DNA from: a virus
DNA length: 31,867 bases
IMG/VR virus record: IMGVR_UViG_3300027796_000298
Location: 1 to 31,867 of that record
Direction: 5' to 3' (one strand)
Part shown: piece after piece, positions 1-6,302 of the stretch
Layout: the number at the start of each line of letters is the position of its first letter
Numbering within the stretch: the stretch's first letter is position 1
Notes under the pieces: model-generated
Seen by the model: the letters and a program-made list of their open reading frames with translations, nothing else
Told to the model about the DNA's origin: nothing
The model's database searches: none
Position numbers and translations under genes: made by a program

Positions 1-402
1 TCATTTGGTTTTATCCCCTTCTTTGCCAAAAAAAACCAATGATATTTTATACCCCTTGCGACTTAATCTTTCTGCAAGTGCTATTGATTTATGGTTGTCT
101 ACGTGCACCGACCAAATAAGGATGTCTCCATCTGCCGTATTGCGCCGCAGGAATTCCGACAACTCGCGGCAAACTAAACCTATGCCCCTAATATTTTTCG
201 ACGCGGCAACAAATATACTCATCTCTCCAAATCGCTCACTCAACGCGAAAGCCAGCGAGGGCTTACCACCAAAATATCTCAACTCCACTGTGTCGTTTTT
301 GAAGTTTTCAATTTTTGCACCATGCGGAAAAAACGCGGGTTTTTCTCGGTAAATGCTTTTCAAAAACCTTTCAAAGTCTTTTAAAAACTTAAAGCCTTTC
401 AT
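1..402 (-). CDS. Small GNAT-like protein (putative)
   Basis: This 133-residue protein is read from an ATG that forms an ATGA overlap with the stop of the preceding gene. Residues 72-75 read RGIG, followed by a predicted helix, and residues 101-113 have the pattern V-x-N-x-x-S-I-A-L-A-E-R-L followed by G-Y. Together these resemble motif A (acetyl-CoA pyrophosphate loop) and the N-x-x-S-x-x-L-x-x-x-G-F/Y segment of GNAT N-acetyltransferases. The N-terminal third (basic, Phe-rich) is not recognisable. A short phage GNAT-fold protein is the best guess, but no substrate can be named. It is the last early-operon gene in the window, and its TGA stop lies at the very first bases. Confidence 0.7.
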   Translation of the reverse strand: MKGFKFLKDFERFLKSIYREKPAFFPHGAKIENFKNDTVELRYFGGKPSLAFALSERFGEMSIFVAASKNIRGIGLVCRELSEFLRRNTADGDILIWSVHVDNHKSIALAERLSRKGYKISLVFFGKEGDKTK

Positions 403-623
403 TTGCCGCCCTCCATCATTTTGCGCAGTGCATTAAAAGCTCTGTCGTTTTGATATGTTGTAGCTTCATCGATTAGCGCGGTAACGCCTATATTCGCAAG
501 CATTGTAATAGTCTCAAGCCATGCGTCCCAATTGGTGCGCTTAAGCTCATCTAAAAGGCGGCTACGCGCCTCGACACTTTTGTTTCTATAAGCTTCTAAA
601 ATATTTTTTTGTTCTTTGTTCAT
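399..623 (-). CDS. Hypothetical small early protein
   Basis: A 74-residue, mostly helical, charged protein that I do not recognise. It is linked to both neighbours by 4-base ATGA overlaps, which argues that it is a genuine, translationally coupled member of the leftward operon rather than a chance frame. No cysteine cluster, signal peptide or membrane segment is visible. The C-terminus ends in a Lys/Met/Gly-rich tail. Confidence 0.65.
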   Translation of the reverse strand: MNKEQKNILEAYRNKSVEARSRLLDELKRTNWDAWLETITMLANIGVTALIDEATTYQNDRAFNALRKMMEGGK

Positions 624-898
624 TTCGCTTCCTCGCTTTCTTTCGCGTTGATACCACGCTTTTTCATTGTGTCGTAAGCTTCTTTTTTCGTCATATAAAA
701 ATAGCCGTCATGAATGTGATAGGTATTGCCAAGCTTTTCTTTTTTGAGCCTCTTGATAACTTCGTCGGCAATTTCGGACGAACTTGGGATGTTTAAGTAA
801 ATCGCGATAAGAAACATCACAACAGAAGCCGCGCTATCCCCATTATATACCCCAAAACAGGTTAACAAATAAAGTATTAGCATTAGAGCCGTCTTCAT
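620..898 (-). CDS. Small membrane protein, two N-terminal TM segments
   Basis: This 92-residue protein begins with two closely spaced hydrophobic stretches (about residues 3-19 and 24-37), followed by a soluble, charged C-terminal half containing a KRLKK cluster and a His/Tyr-rich patch. The first stretch could instead be a signal sequence. ATGA overlaps on both sides tie it to the operon. Small membrane proteins in phage early operons often act in host takeover or exclusion, but nothing in the sequence identifies a role here. Confidence 0.65.
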   Translation of the reverse strand: MKTALMLILYLLTCFGVYNGDSAASVVMFLIAIYLNIPSSSEIADEVIKRLKKEKLGNTYHIHDGYFYMTKKEAYDTMKKRGINAKESEEAK

Positions 899-1320
899 TT
901 CGCCCCCTCCATCACGCTTGCGCTCGGGTAGCCGTCCGATTCATCAAACGTAAAACCAAGTTGTTTTGACTGGCAATATACCCAATATTCCAAACAAGAA
1001 CCGCGAGATTCTTTCCAGTTCTCCAAGAAAAAAAGCGCATCACAAAGCCTCAATACGTCGAATAATGCGTTCATAAATTTGGCTTCATAAATCGGCTCAT
1101 TGAACTTTTGGGGCGACGCAACGAGTGTTGCATACCCAACCTGAAAGCCTAATTCTTCATTTTCAAAATCGGGCGCTTTCCCCTCGGCGATTTCAACGGG
1201 GCAGACAACCTCCCACCCGCGCTTGCGCAGCTCCTTAGCGGCGTTCGCAAACTTCGCTTTGTAGTCGGCAACGCCCGTGATTCCGCCGCTGATAAAGATT
1301 GTAGGCTTAGGCTTAGTCAT
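895..1320 (-). CDS. DUF4406-like (nucleoside 2-deoxyribosyltransferase-fold) protein
   Basis: From the ATG at 1320 the protein has 141 residues. It opens with a beta-strand and glycine turn (FISGGITG, residues 9-16) and later has a hydrophobic strand followed by N-W-x-x-S-x-G-S-x-x-E-Y (101-112). This is the pattern of DUF4406 and related nucleoside 2-deoxyribosyltransferase-like proteins, in which the Ser/Glu segment lines the nucleotide pocket. An insertion of about 30 residues (roughly 45-78) separates the two motifs and is longer than I would expect. A longer frame reaching 1401 exists, but the 1320 start gives a typical 8-base overlap with the upstream gene and has a GAAAGG-like ribosome site. 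A nucleotide-related role is inferred; no reaction is known. Confidence 0.75.
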   Translation of the reverse strand: MTKPKPTIFISGGITGVADYKAKFANAAKELRKRGWEVVCPVEIAEGKAPDFENEELGFQVGYATLVASPQKFNEPIYEAKFMNALFDVLRLCDALFFLENWKESRGSCLEYWVYCQSKQLGFTFDESDGYPSASVMEGAK

Positions 1321-1582
1321 TGTTTTGCCTTTCGTCTTTGAGTATTTCATTTGCCGCACGGGCAATCGCAAAAAAGAATTCTTCGCAAGCTTCTTGCGCA
1401 TCCTCTTTTGATTTCGCAGGCCTAATCATTGAGCCTCCGTTTTCCGCAATCCAACCCCATGGACGCTTTACGGCAGAAAAACTTGTGGGCATAAATTTTT
1501 TATCAACAACAACGCTGGCGGAATATTCTTCGCTTGCTGGGCTAAAAACTTTGCGCCAATTTAGTTTTAAATTATTGCTCAT
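1313..1582 (-). CDS. Hypothetical early protein
   Basis: An 89-residue protein from the ATG at 1582, overlapping the upstream stop by 11 bases. The longer frame reaching 1684 is rejected because it would run deep into the preceding gene. The sequence has a Trp/Pro-rich middle and an acidic, Ala-rich C-terminal helix. I do not recognise a family. The first seven residues (MSNNLKL) are the same as those of the small HTH protein encoded after the terminase; the rest is unrelated. It sits between the paralogous unknown upstream and the DUF4406-like gene downstream. Confidence 0.6.
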   Translation of the reverse strand: MSNNLKLNWRKVFSPASEEYSASVVVDKKFMPTSFSAVKRPWGWIAENGGSMIRPAKSKEDAQEACEEFFFAIARAANEILKDERQNND

Positions 1583-2045
1583 TGCCGCTCCTTTCGCTGT
1601 CCCACTCGACCGTGAGCACATCACCTTGCTCTGTGCGTTTAGGCGTGATGGGATTGTTGTTAATATATATTGCTGACAAATCATTGATGTTTAATACACC
1701 ATTAGCATCTACCTTGCGTTCCACTGTTTCACCGAGAAGATTTTTACACATAACACAATCACCAAGCTTGAGTGAGCGCGCTACTGTGAAAATCTCGTCT
1801 GTTATCGCCTTGATTACGCGCTCGAGATATTCGTCGCGGGCAGTATTGTCGTTAAAGGTAATGTATGAAGGGGATAAGTTCGTCTCTTTGAATTCTCCGC
1901 GCAAATGTATAGCGTTTGACCCCATAGTAGGATAATTTATAATTTTAACAAAGCCCTTATCTTTTTGTGCAGGTAGTCCCTTTTGTTCGAGCACCTGCAT
2001 GACGAGTGCCTTTTCAAATCTACAGAATTTAAGTTTTAGTTTCAT
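1572..2045 (-). CDS. Hypothetical protein, paralogue of the C-terminal half of the 4644-5483 gene
   Basis: The 157-residue product starts at the ATG at 2045, which has an AAGGAG site eight bases upstream; the longer frame to 2096 lacks this. Its sequence aligns by eye with the C-terminal half of the product of 4644-5483. Both share L-E-Q-K-G-L-P, then K-x-x-G, then P-x-x-x-S-N-A-x-x-L-R-G, then a helical region and a G-D-x-V/C-M/D turn, and both end in G-D-V-x-T-x-x-W/E. This indicates an ancestral domain duplicated within the genome. Its function is unknown. A 56-base gap with a terminator-like hairpin separates it from the methyltransferase gene, so it may have its own promoter. Confidence 0.7.
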   Translation of the reverse strand: MKLKLKFCRFEKALVMQVLEQKGLPAQKDKGFVKIINYPTMGSNAIHLRGEFKETNLSPSYITFNDNTARDEYLERVIKAITDEIFTVARSLKLGDCVMCKNLLGETVERKVDANGVLNINDLSAIYINNNPITPKRTEQGDVLTVEWDSERSGNEQ

Positions 2046-2097
2046 AATTTTTCTCCTTGATTTTTTTAGATTATTTGTTTTGGTAATTCTCAACACA

Positions 2098-2141
2098 CCC
2101 GCTAGGCCTCTTTACAATGCCCAAATGTAGCGGGTTTTTTT
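2098..2141 (+). terminator. Terminator-like hairpin pointing rightward, at the methyltransferase stop
   Basis: CCCGCTA (2098-2104) pairs with TAGCGGG (2128-2134) and is followed on the plus strand by a run of seven T. The hairpin includes the methyltransferase stop codon. The T-run is on the wrong side to terminate the leftward early operon, so it would block antisense rightward transcripts, or it may be a module-boundary relic. The loop of 23 bases is long. Confidence 0.35.
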
Positions 2142-2890
2142 ATGGGGCAAATTTTGTTAATTAAAATATTGAATGCTGTTGCCGCCACGATTGGAACTTG
2201 TCCGTTTCCAATGGCGCTAAATCTGTCCATGCCAAAGGCCACCCCATCGCCCATTCGTTCACCATCGGACTTAATCTCAAATTGTAATTTTTCATAAGCA
2301 AGTATGGCATAGAATTCAGCCTTCCTGAAAATTTGACTTTTTTGAGTTGGGCGACCTTGCACCTTAACTGTTGCGGGCTGCCGTCTGATTTTCGTGGAGT
2401 CGGAAGCCAAAATCCAAATTCGCTTTCGGTGGTGTGGCGCACCGCAATCGTCTGCGCCCAACACACACCATGTAGCATAATACCCCATTTCGGAAAGGTC
2501 TCCAAGCACTCGTCCAAGTCCGCGAATAGCGAGCATTGGAGAGTTTTCCACAAATGCGTAGCGGGGTCGAACTTCGCCAATGATTCTTGCAAATTCAGAC
2601 CATAGTCCGCTACGCTCGCCGTCGATTCCTGCGCCCTTTCCCGCAGAACTAATATCTTGGCAGGGGAATCCTCCGCAGACAATATCGACCTTTCCTCTCC
2701 AAGGGTTTCCGTCAAAGGTTCGCACGTCGTCCCAGATTGGAAATTTTGGCAAGATTCCATCGCGCTGACGTTGCAATAAAACTTGTCGGCAATAAGATTC
2801 AATTTCGACAGCACATACGCAGGTATGTCCGAGTAGCATACCGCCAAGGATTCCTCCCCCTGCTCCTGCAAATAAGTGTAGCTCATTCAT
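2102..2890 (-). CDS. DNA (cytosine-5) methyltransferase, phage Dcm type
   Basis: This 262-residue enzyme would methylate the C5 of cytosine in a specific DNA site using S-adenosylmethionine. Visible motifs are the N-terminal LFAGAGG loop (motif I, residues 6-12), G-G-F-P-C-Q with catalytic Cys77 (motif IV), E-N-S at 115-117 (motif VI, with Ser in place of the common Val), H-R-K-R-I-W (154-159, motif VIII) and G-N-G-Q-V-P (228-233, motif X). Only about 65 residues separate motifs VIII and X, so the target-recognition region is very short and the recognition site cannot be predicted. The ATG at 2890 has an AGGAGAT ribosome site and overlaps the upstream stop. Likely roles are protecting phage DNA from host restriction or pairing with the nearby HNH nuclease. 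A second open frame lies almost wholly inside this gene. Confidence 0.92.
   Translation of the reverse strand: MNELHLFAGAGGGILGGMLLGHTCVCAVEIESYCRQVLLQRQRDGILPKFPIWDDVRTFDGNPWRGKVDIVCGGFPCQDISSAGKGAGIDGERSGLWSEFARIIGEVRPRYAFVENSPMLAIRGLGRVLGDLSEMGYYATWCVLGADDCGAPHHRKRIWILASDSTKIRRQPATVKVQGRPTQKSQIFRKAEFYAILAYEKLQFEIKSDGERMGDGVAFGMDRFSAIGNGQVPIVAATAFNILINKICPIKKPATFGHCKEA
2161..2886 (-). CDS. Overprinted second frame within the methyltransferase gene; phage-family-like protein
   Basis: A 241-codon frame lies on the same strand as the methyltransferase gene, starting four bases after its ATG, so one ribosome site could serve both. It would normally be dismissed as a shadow, but its product resembles a phage protein family I recognise. 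Features are S-x-D-S/F-P-A near residue 70, F-D-P-x-T-x-x-W-K-T (106-115), a C-S-L-F segment, a P-x-W-G-x-M-x-x-G turn (132-140), W-L-P-T-P-R-x-S-D-G (160-169), and a tail with M-G-W-P-L-A-W-T followed by P-L-E-T-D-K-F. Such proteins are usually unnamed or loosely labelled methylase-associated. An internal Met at residue 43 is an alternative start. The function is unknown. The main alternative is that this frame stays open by chance and the family impression is an artefact. Confidence 0.5.
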   Translation of the reverse strand: MSYTYLQEQGEESLAVCYSDIPAYVLSKLNLIADKFYCNVSAMESCQNFQSGTTCEPLTETLGEERSILSAEDSPAKILVLRERAQESTASVADYGLNLQESLAKFDPATHLWKTLQCSLFADLDECLETFPKWGIMLHGVCWAQTIAVRHTTESEFGFWLPTPRKSDGSPQQLRCKVAQLKKVKFSGRLNSMPYLLMKNYNLRLSPMVNEWAMGWPLAWTDLAPLETDKFQSWRQQHSIF

Positions 2891-3296
2891 GTATCTCCTT
2901 TTTAAAGCCCTTCCAATGGTTGAGGTATCCGTGTATATTAACGATTCCGCGCTCGGCGTAGTGGTCATACATAAATTGCCCGAATTCCTCGAGCGACTCG
3001 AAGCCGTCTGCTTTTGCTAGGGCAATGCTTTCAAGTTTGCTTAACGTCCGACTGTCTAGTCGTATAACTATCCTCGCATAAGGATAAACCTCATAGGCGC
3101 TCCCACTGTAAAATACCTGCATGGGCTCGGAGCGCGTAGCTATCGCCGCCCCAAACTGCTTGCATTGAGGGGTGCGCCAACCAGTAAACATTTTGAGCGT
3201 CTCGCCCTCCTTAAAAGCTCTACGCCTAAACGTATGCGCCTTTAGCCCCGACTCGATAGCGGGGACGAATCCGTCTGCGAATCCTACCGCGCTCAT
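2883..3296 (-). CDS. ASCH/PUA-like domain protein
   Basis: A 137-residue protein whose first half has the phage ASCH-like layout: F-x-x-x-F-V-P-A-I-E-S-G-x-K (residues 6-19), H-T-F-R (21-24), a G-E-T turn, then M-F-T-G-W-R-T-P-Q-C (36-45). ASCH domains are PUA-related beta-barrels thought to bind RNA or modified bases; that role comes from the family and not from this sequence. The C-terminal half has a helical E-S-L-E-E-F-G-Q-F segment and a final aromatic/basic tail. It overlaps the HNH stop by ATGA, and its own TGA overlaps the starts of both the methyltransferase and the overprinted frame. Confidence 0.75.
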   Translation of the reverse strand: MSAVGFADGFVPAIESGLKAHTFRRRAFKEGETLKMFTGWRTPQCKQFGAAIATRSEPMQVFYSGSAYEVYPYARIVIRLDSRTLSKLESIALAKADGFESLEEFGQFMYDHYAERGIVNIHGYLNHWKGFKKEIHE

Positions 3297-3643
3297 TTAG
3301 CGTCCTTTCCAAAAACTTCAAAAAAGAATTTTTTAAAGGGCATTTCGATTACCATCTCGAACCTGCGCGCGGAGCGATAGATAAAGGATTTTTTAAGCCG
3401 TTCGTGCAGTGATTTTATAACCCCTCTAAATTGCTCCAAACTCAATGCGCCTTTGTAAAAGTTACATGAGCGGCAAGCGGGATTGAAGTTTTCTAATGTG
3501 TCCGCTCCAGATTTATATACGGGGTCGATATGGTCAACCTGCATGGTTTTTAGCGTCAGTTCGCACCCGCAATAAGCACATCGCCCAGAATATTTTTCCA
3601 AAACTTCTTGGCGCACTTTTTGAGAAATAGGCTTACGCTTCAC
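3293..3643 (-). CDS. HNH endonuclease
   Basis: This 116-residue free-standing HNH nuclease has C-A-Y-C (residues 22-25), the D-H-I core (37-39) followed by P-V-Y-K-S-G-x-D, and N-x-x-P-A-C-x-x-C-N-x-x-K-G (52-65). These provide two zinc-binding Cys pairs and the catalytic His/Asn. After the domain comes a basic, Phe-rich C-terminus of about 45 residues. The start codon is GTG at 3643, giving a GTGA overlap with the preceding stop. It acts on DNA; being next to an ASCH-like protein and a C5 methyltransferase suggests a modification-linked role, but a selfish or homing-type HNH is equally possible. Confidence 0.88.
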   Translation of the reverse strand: MKRKPISQKVRQEVLEKYSGRCAYCGCELTLKTMQVDHIDPVYKSGADTLENFNPACRSCNFYKGALSLEQFRGVIKSLHERLKKSFIYRSARRFEMVIEMPFKKFFFEVFGKDAK

Positions 3644-3882
3644 TTCGCGCCCCCTTCCTTTTCAAAAGAGTCTTGAATTTCTATGCGTTGAAGCAGTTTA
3701 TATTGTGTGCTATCGCCGTAACTCCCTAAACTTGGAGCATGAATGCGAGAATCCTTTTTTCCAGTTTTGACATATTCGCGAAAAATTTTGCGCGCTTGCT
3801 TTTCGTCTTCGGCGTCAATTTCAAAGTCTTCGTAGTAGTAACCCTTAACGGCAGAAATGGATACGCAGGAAAAGATTTTCAT
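3640..3882 (-). CDS. Hypothetical early protein
   Basis: An 80-residue protein from the ATG at 3882, chosen over the frame start at 3927 because it has a GGGGGAG ribosome site and an ATGA overlap with the preceding gene. It begins with a strand-rich segment and an acidic region (Y-Y-E-D-F-E-I-D-A-E-D-E), followed by K-Q-A-R-K-I-F-R-E-Y. This looks like the small phage proteins with a beta-hairpin and an E-x-x-A-R-x-x-F helix. No catalytic residues are evident. Confidence 0.65.
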   Translation of the reverse strand: MKIFSCVSISAVKGYYYEDFEIDAEDEKQARKIFREYVKTGKKDSRIHAPSLGSYGDSTQYKLLQRIEIQDSFEKEGGAK

Positions 3883-4409
3883 TTCTCCCCCTTTCCGCAG
3901 GCCGCGCGGACGAAGTCGCAAAGCCATGTGTAAGCCGCTTGCTTGGCGGCATCGAGTGAATTAAACTCATCCAAAATTCCATTTTCGGAAAGCTCGACAA
4001 CGTCACAATCAGCAAACCAAAGTTCGAGTATATAGATGTCTTCTTGTTTTTGGATTTTAAATATAATTTCTCCAGAATTAAAAGACGCCGTAGATATGTA
4101 ATATTGATAATCAACATCTTTCCACACCAGCGGCTTCACGAGCGCGCCAACGTCGATCTGTCGTCGCAAAAGCTCGCCATACTTATCTTCATAATGCCGC
4201 GCACGATTGAATCTCTCAATAAGTTCTCTCTTTTGGTCTTCAACAACGGCCTCAAGCTCCTCTATGCGGGCGTTTGCGACGGCAAGTGGAGTGAGTCCGT
4301 CCCCATTATAGCACTCGTGATATTCAGACTTATCGCTCCATCGCCCACATAATCGAAAGCGCTTACAATTGCCACAGTTAGCCAGTCCTATTCCGTTTTT
4401 ATCGTTCAT
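3879..4409 (-). CDS. Conserved-type phage protein with Cys cluster and coiled coil
   Basis: This 176-residue protein has three parts. The first is an N-terminal cluster of four Cys (C-G-N-C, then C-G-R-W and a further Cys near residue 33) that probably binds a metal. The second is a coiled-coil stretch (about 45-75, A-R-I-E-E-L-E-A-V-V-E-D-Q-K). The third is a domain beginning V-K-P-L-V-W and ending in S-L-D-A-A-K-Q-A-A. The last part resembles a domain seen in many phage early proteins (K-P-L-x-W ... S-L-E-A-A-K-x-A-A), whose function is unknown to me. An AAGGAG site lies seven bases before the ATG, and the start overlaps the previous gene by 11 bases. Confidence 0.7.
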   Translation of the reverse strand: MNDKNGIGLANCGNCKRFRLCGRWSDKSEYHECYNGDGLTPLAVANARIEELEAVVEDQKRELIERFNRARHYEDKYGELLRRQIDVGALVKPLVWKDVDYQYYISTASFNSGEIIFKIQKQEDIYILELWFADCDVVELSENGILDEFNSLDAAKQAAYTWLCDFVRAACGKGEK

Positions 4410-4647
4410 TTGTAAGCTCCTTGATTTTCTGTTTCAGTGTTTCGTTTTCAGCCTTGAGCGCGTCCTCAATCGGGCGCGTGTTCCAACGCTTAAGTATGTC
4501 CTCTTTCGATTCCGTAGATGGCACATCCGCCGTGCAGGCGATGCAGGCAATCCAAAACCTTTCTTTCGATAGATGATTAGATAGATAGTTAAATAACTCC
4601 GCTTTCCCCCCGCAGAACGGGCACGGCTTCAATTCTTCCTCGCTCAC
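4399..4647 (-). CDS. Lar-type restriction-alleviation-like zinc-ribbon protein
   Basis: An 82-residue protein with L-K-P-C-P-F-C-G-G-K-A near the N-terminus, a second C-x-x-C (C-I-A-C-T), and R-W-N-T-R before a C-terminal coiled coil. This arrangement is typical of Lar-like phage zinc ribbons. The original Rac prophage Lar protein alleviates type I restriction, but most family members are untested. I prefer the GTG at 4647, which has GGAGG upstream and a GTGA overlap with the preceding stop, like its neighbours. An ATG at 4662 in the same frame would add five residues. Confidence 0.78.
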   Translation of the reverse strand: MSEEELKPCPFCGGKAELFNYLSNHLSKERFWIACIACTADVPSTESKEDILKRWNTRPIEDALKAENETLKQKIKELTNER

Positions 4648-5483
4648 TTTCCCGCCCTCCATGTGTAGACGTCGCCGTCCTTTGTGAAGTTAATGCTCGA
4701 AGCAATTGGGCGCATTTGCCCCCAGTTGGTTGCTAGGTTTTCATTTTCGACACTTTCGCAAACATAAGCGTTCTTGTATTTGGATGGCAGTTGCATAACG
4801 AACCGCCTAGTCTTCCAAAATCCATGTGCCGTATCTCTTACGTCTACCATATCGCCCTGCTTAGGCTCTCTCGCCTCGAGCGCGAAAAGCTCCTTGCCGA
4901 TTGCGTCCAGAAAAAACTTGAGTGCATCCTCGGCGGCTTCGAGCGTGGAATAACGTTGTTTGCTAACATGGTTATCATCCTCACGTTTAACGCCGCGCAA
5001 AAATAACGCATTCGAAAAGACGGCTGGGCAACCAACAATACTAATAATACCTTCCTTTTTTTCCTTCGGTAATCCCTTTTGCTCAAGCACCGCGAATACA
5101 AGCGTCGAGTGAATGCGCTTTAGGTATATGCTCAAAACCTTCTCTTCGGGCTTCGGCTCTTCCTTGACTTCGGGCGCGGCCGCAACCTTAGGCTCAACGG
5201 CCGTCTTCTTCTTGTGGCTACGCTTCGGGGCGCGCAATTCCTCGACCGTGAAAAGCGTCTCGCGCCAGTCGCAAGTAAGGGCGATTTCGCCAAAGTTATC
5301 ATACCGACCTAAACCCATCGGCAACCAAGATACTACTGCCCTTTGGGGGTCAAGCTTGGGGCGTGACACATAGGCGTAAACTTCACCGTCTTCATCCACC
5401 GCCACGAACCTTGCCCACTTCGGAAGCTCGAACTTCGCAAGCTGCGCGCGCAGCGACTCTCTTTCTTTTTTTGTAATGCTCAT
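4644..5483 (-). CDS. Two-domain phage protein; C-terminal half shared with the 1572-2045 product
   Basis: A 279-residue protein. Residues about 1-85 form a domain containing P-K-W-A-R-F-V-A-V-D-E-D-G, aromatic strands and C-D-W-R-E-T-L-F-T-V-E-E-L, a layout I have seen at the N-terminus of phage early proteins of unknown role. A Pro/Lys/Glu linker (about 88-118) follows. The C-terminal domain (about 120-279) aligns by eye with the 1572-2045 product, sharing V-L-E-Q-K-G-L-P, S-N-A-L-F-L-R-G and a terminal G-D-V-Y-T-W. The linker architecture suggests a fusion of two domains, one of which also exists alone. A TAGGAG site precedes the ATG. No enzymatic motif is visible. Confidence 0.75.
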   Translation of the reverse strand: MSITKKERESLRAQLAKFELPKWARFVAVDEDGEVYAYVSRPKLDPQRAVVSWLPMGLGRYDNFGEIALTCDWRETLFTVEELRAPKRSHKKKTAVEPKVAAAPEVKEEPKPEEKVLSIYLKRIHSTLVFAVLEQKGLPKEKKEGIISIVGCPAVFSNALFLRGVKREDDNHVSKQRYSTLEAAEDALKFFLDAIGKELFALEAREPKQGDMVDVRDTAHGFWKTRRFVMQLPSKYKNAYVCESVENENLATNWGQMRPIASSINFTKDGDVYTWRAGK

Positions 5484-5510
5484 TTTGTTTTCTCCTATTT
5501 TTGTTTTAAA

Positions 5511-6281
5511 TTAAAACGCGCTCGATTTGGTTTCTTCCCAGATTCTCAAGCCCGCCACGGTCTCGCTTGCGCTCGGCAAGCCCTTTACAAATGCGCCTAT
5601 CGCGCTTTCGTTAGGCATAAAAAGTTCGGGGTGTGTGGCGAGTAGGGCGGCCGCATCGACAACCTCAAACTTGCGGTATGTCTGTGTGCGCACACCCGCA
5701 ACTTTGACAAGCTTCGGCACTACAACCTCAACGGGTGCCGCCAAATTCAGCTCCGCCGCAAGCTTTGCGTTGTTTGCGGCATCAAGCTTTTCTTGCGCCG
5801 CGCAGAATTCTTCAAAAGATTCTCCGCCCTGCGTTAATGCGGCTTCGGCGGCCTTGCGCTCTTCCTCCGCCTTGCGCAAGCGTTCTTCTTCTTCTTTGCG
5901 GATACGCTCGGATTCGACGCGCGCTTTCTCTTCGGCCTCGCGTTGTATGCGCGCTTGCTCGGCATTGTATGCGCCGATTTTTAGCGATAGCGCATTTTTT
6001 ATAATGTTCAAATCGCCCGCGACTTTGTCGGCGATTCCGTCAACGTCCTTACCCATCTTCAAGATGGGCGCTTTAGCCTCTTTGCGCGCGGCTTCAAGCT
6101 CTTTTAAAAAGCCCGAAACATCTCGCAATGATGCCGCCGCAAGCTCGCAATCCGCGGGCGTTTTGATGTCTGTTATGTTTTGCGCAACGGCCAAAATTTC
6201 TCGCTTGCGCGCAAGCGCGCTGGGCTCGATTGTAATTTTTACCGTGGATATATTTGTTGTTGTTATTATCTGTTCGTTCAT
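5511..6281 (-). CDS. DUF1351-like coiled-coil early protein
   Basis: A 256-residue protein dominated by a long charged coiled coil (about residues 100-180, rich in E-E-x-R-x-R-K-A-E-E repeats). An N-terminal helical region contains K-E-L-E-A-A-R-K-E-A-K-A-P, and the C-terminal domain begins near V-V-V-P-K-L-V-K-V-A-G-V-R and ends in a W-E-E-T tail. The layout resembles DUF1351-type and related phage proteins encoded among single-strand annealing and recombination genes, which fits its place after the helicase and SSB-like genes. The biochemical role is unknown. A TAGGAG site precedes the ATG by about 12 bases. Confidence 0.75.
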   Translation of the reverse strand: MNEQIITTTNISTVKITIEPSALARKREILAVAQNITDIKTPADCELAAASLRDVSGFLKELEAARKEAKAPILKMGKDVDGIADKVAGDLNIIKNALSLKIGAYNAEQARIQREAEEKARVESERIRKEEEERLRKAEEERKAAEAALTQGGESFEEFCAAQEKLDAANNAKLAAELNLAAPVEVVVPKLVKVAGVRTQTYRKFEVVDAAALLATHPELFMPNESAIGAFVKGLPSASETVAGLRIWEETKSSAF

Positions 6282-6302
6282 TTTTTTTGTTTCTCCTAAA
6301 AA

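Noticed and set aside
2098-2141. Terminator for the leftward early operon after the methyltransferase
   Set aside because: The T-run lies on the plus strand, so the hairpin cannot act as an intrinsic terminator for minus-strand transcription.
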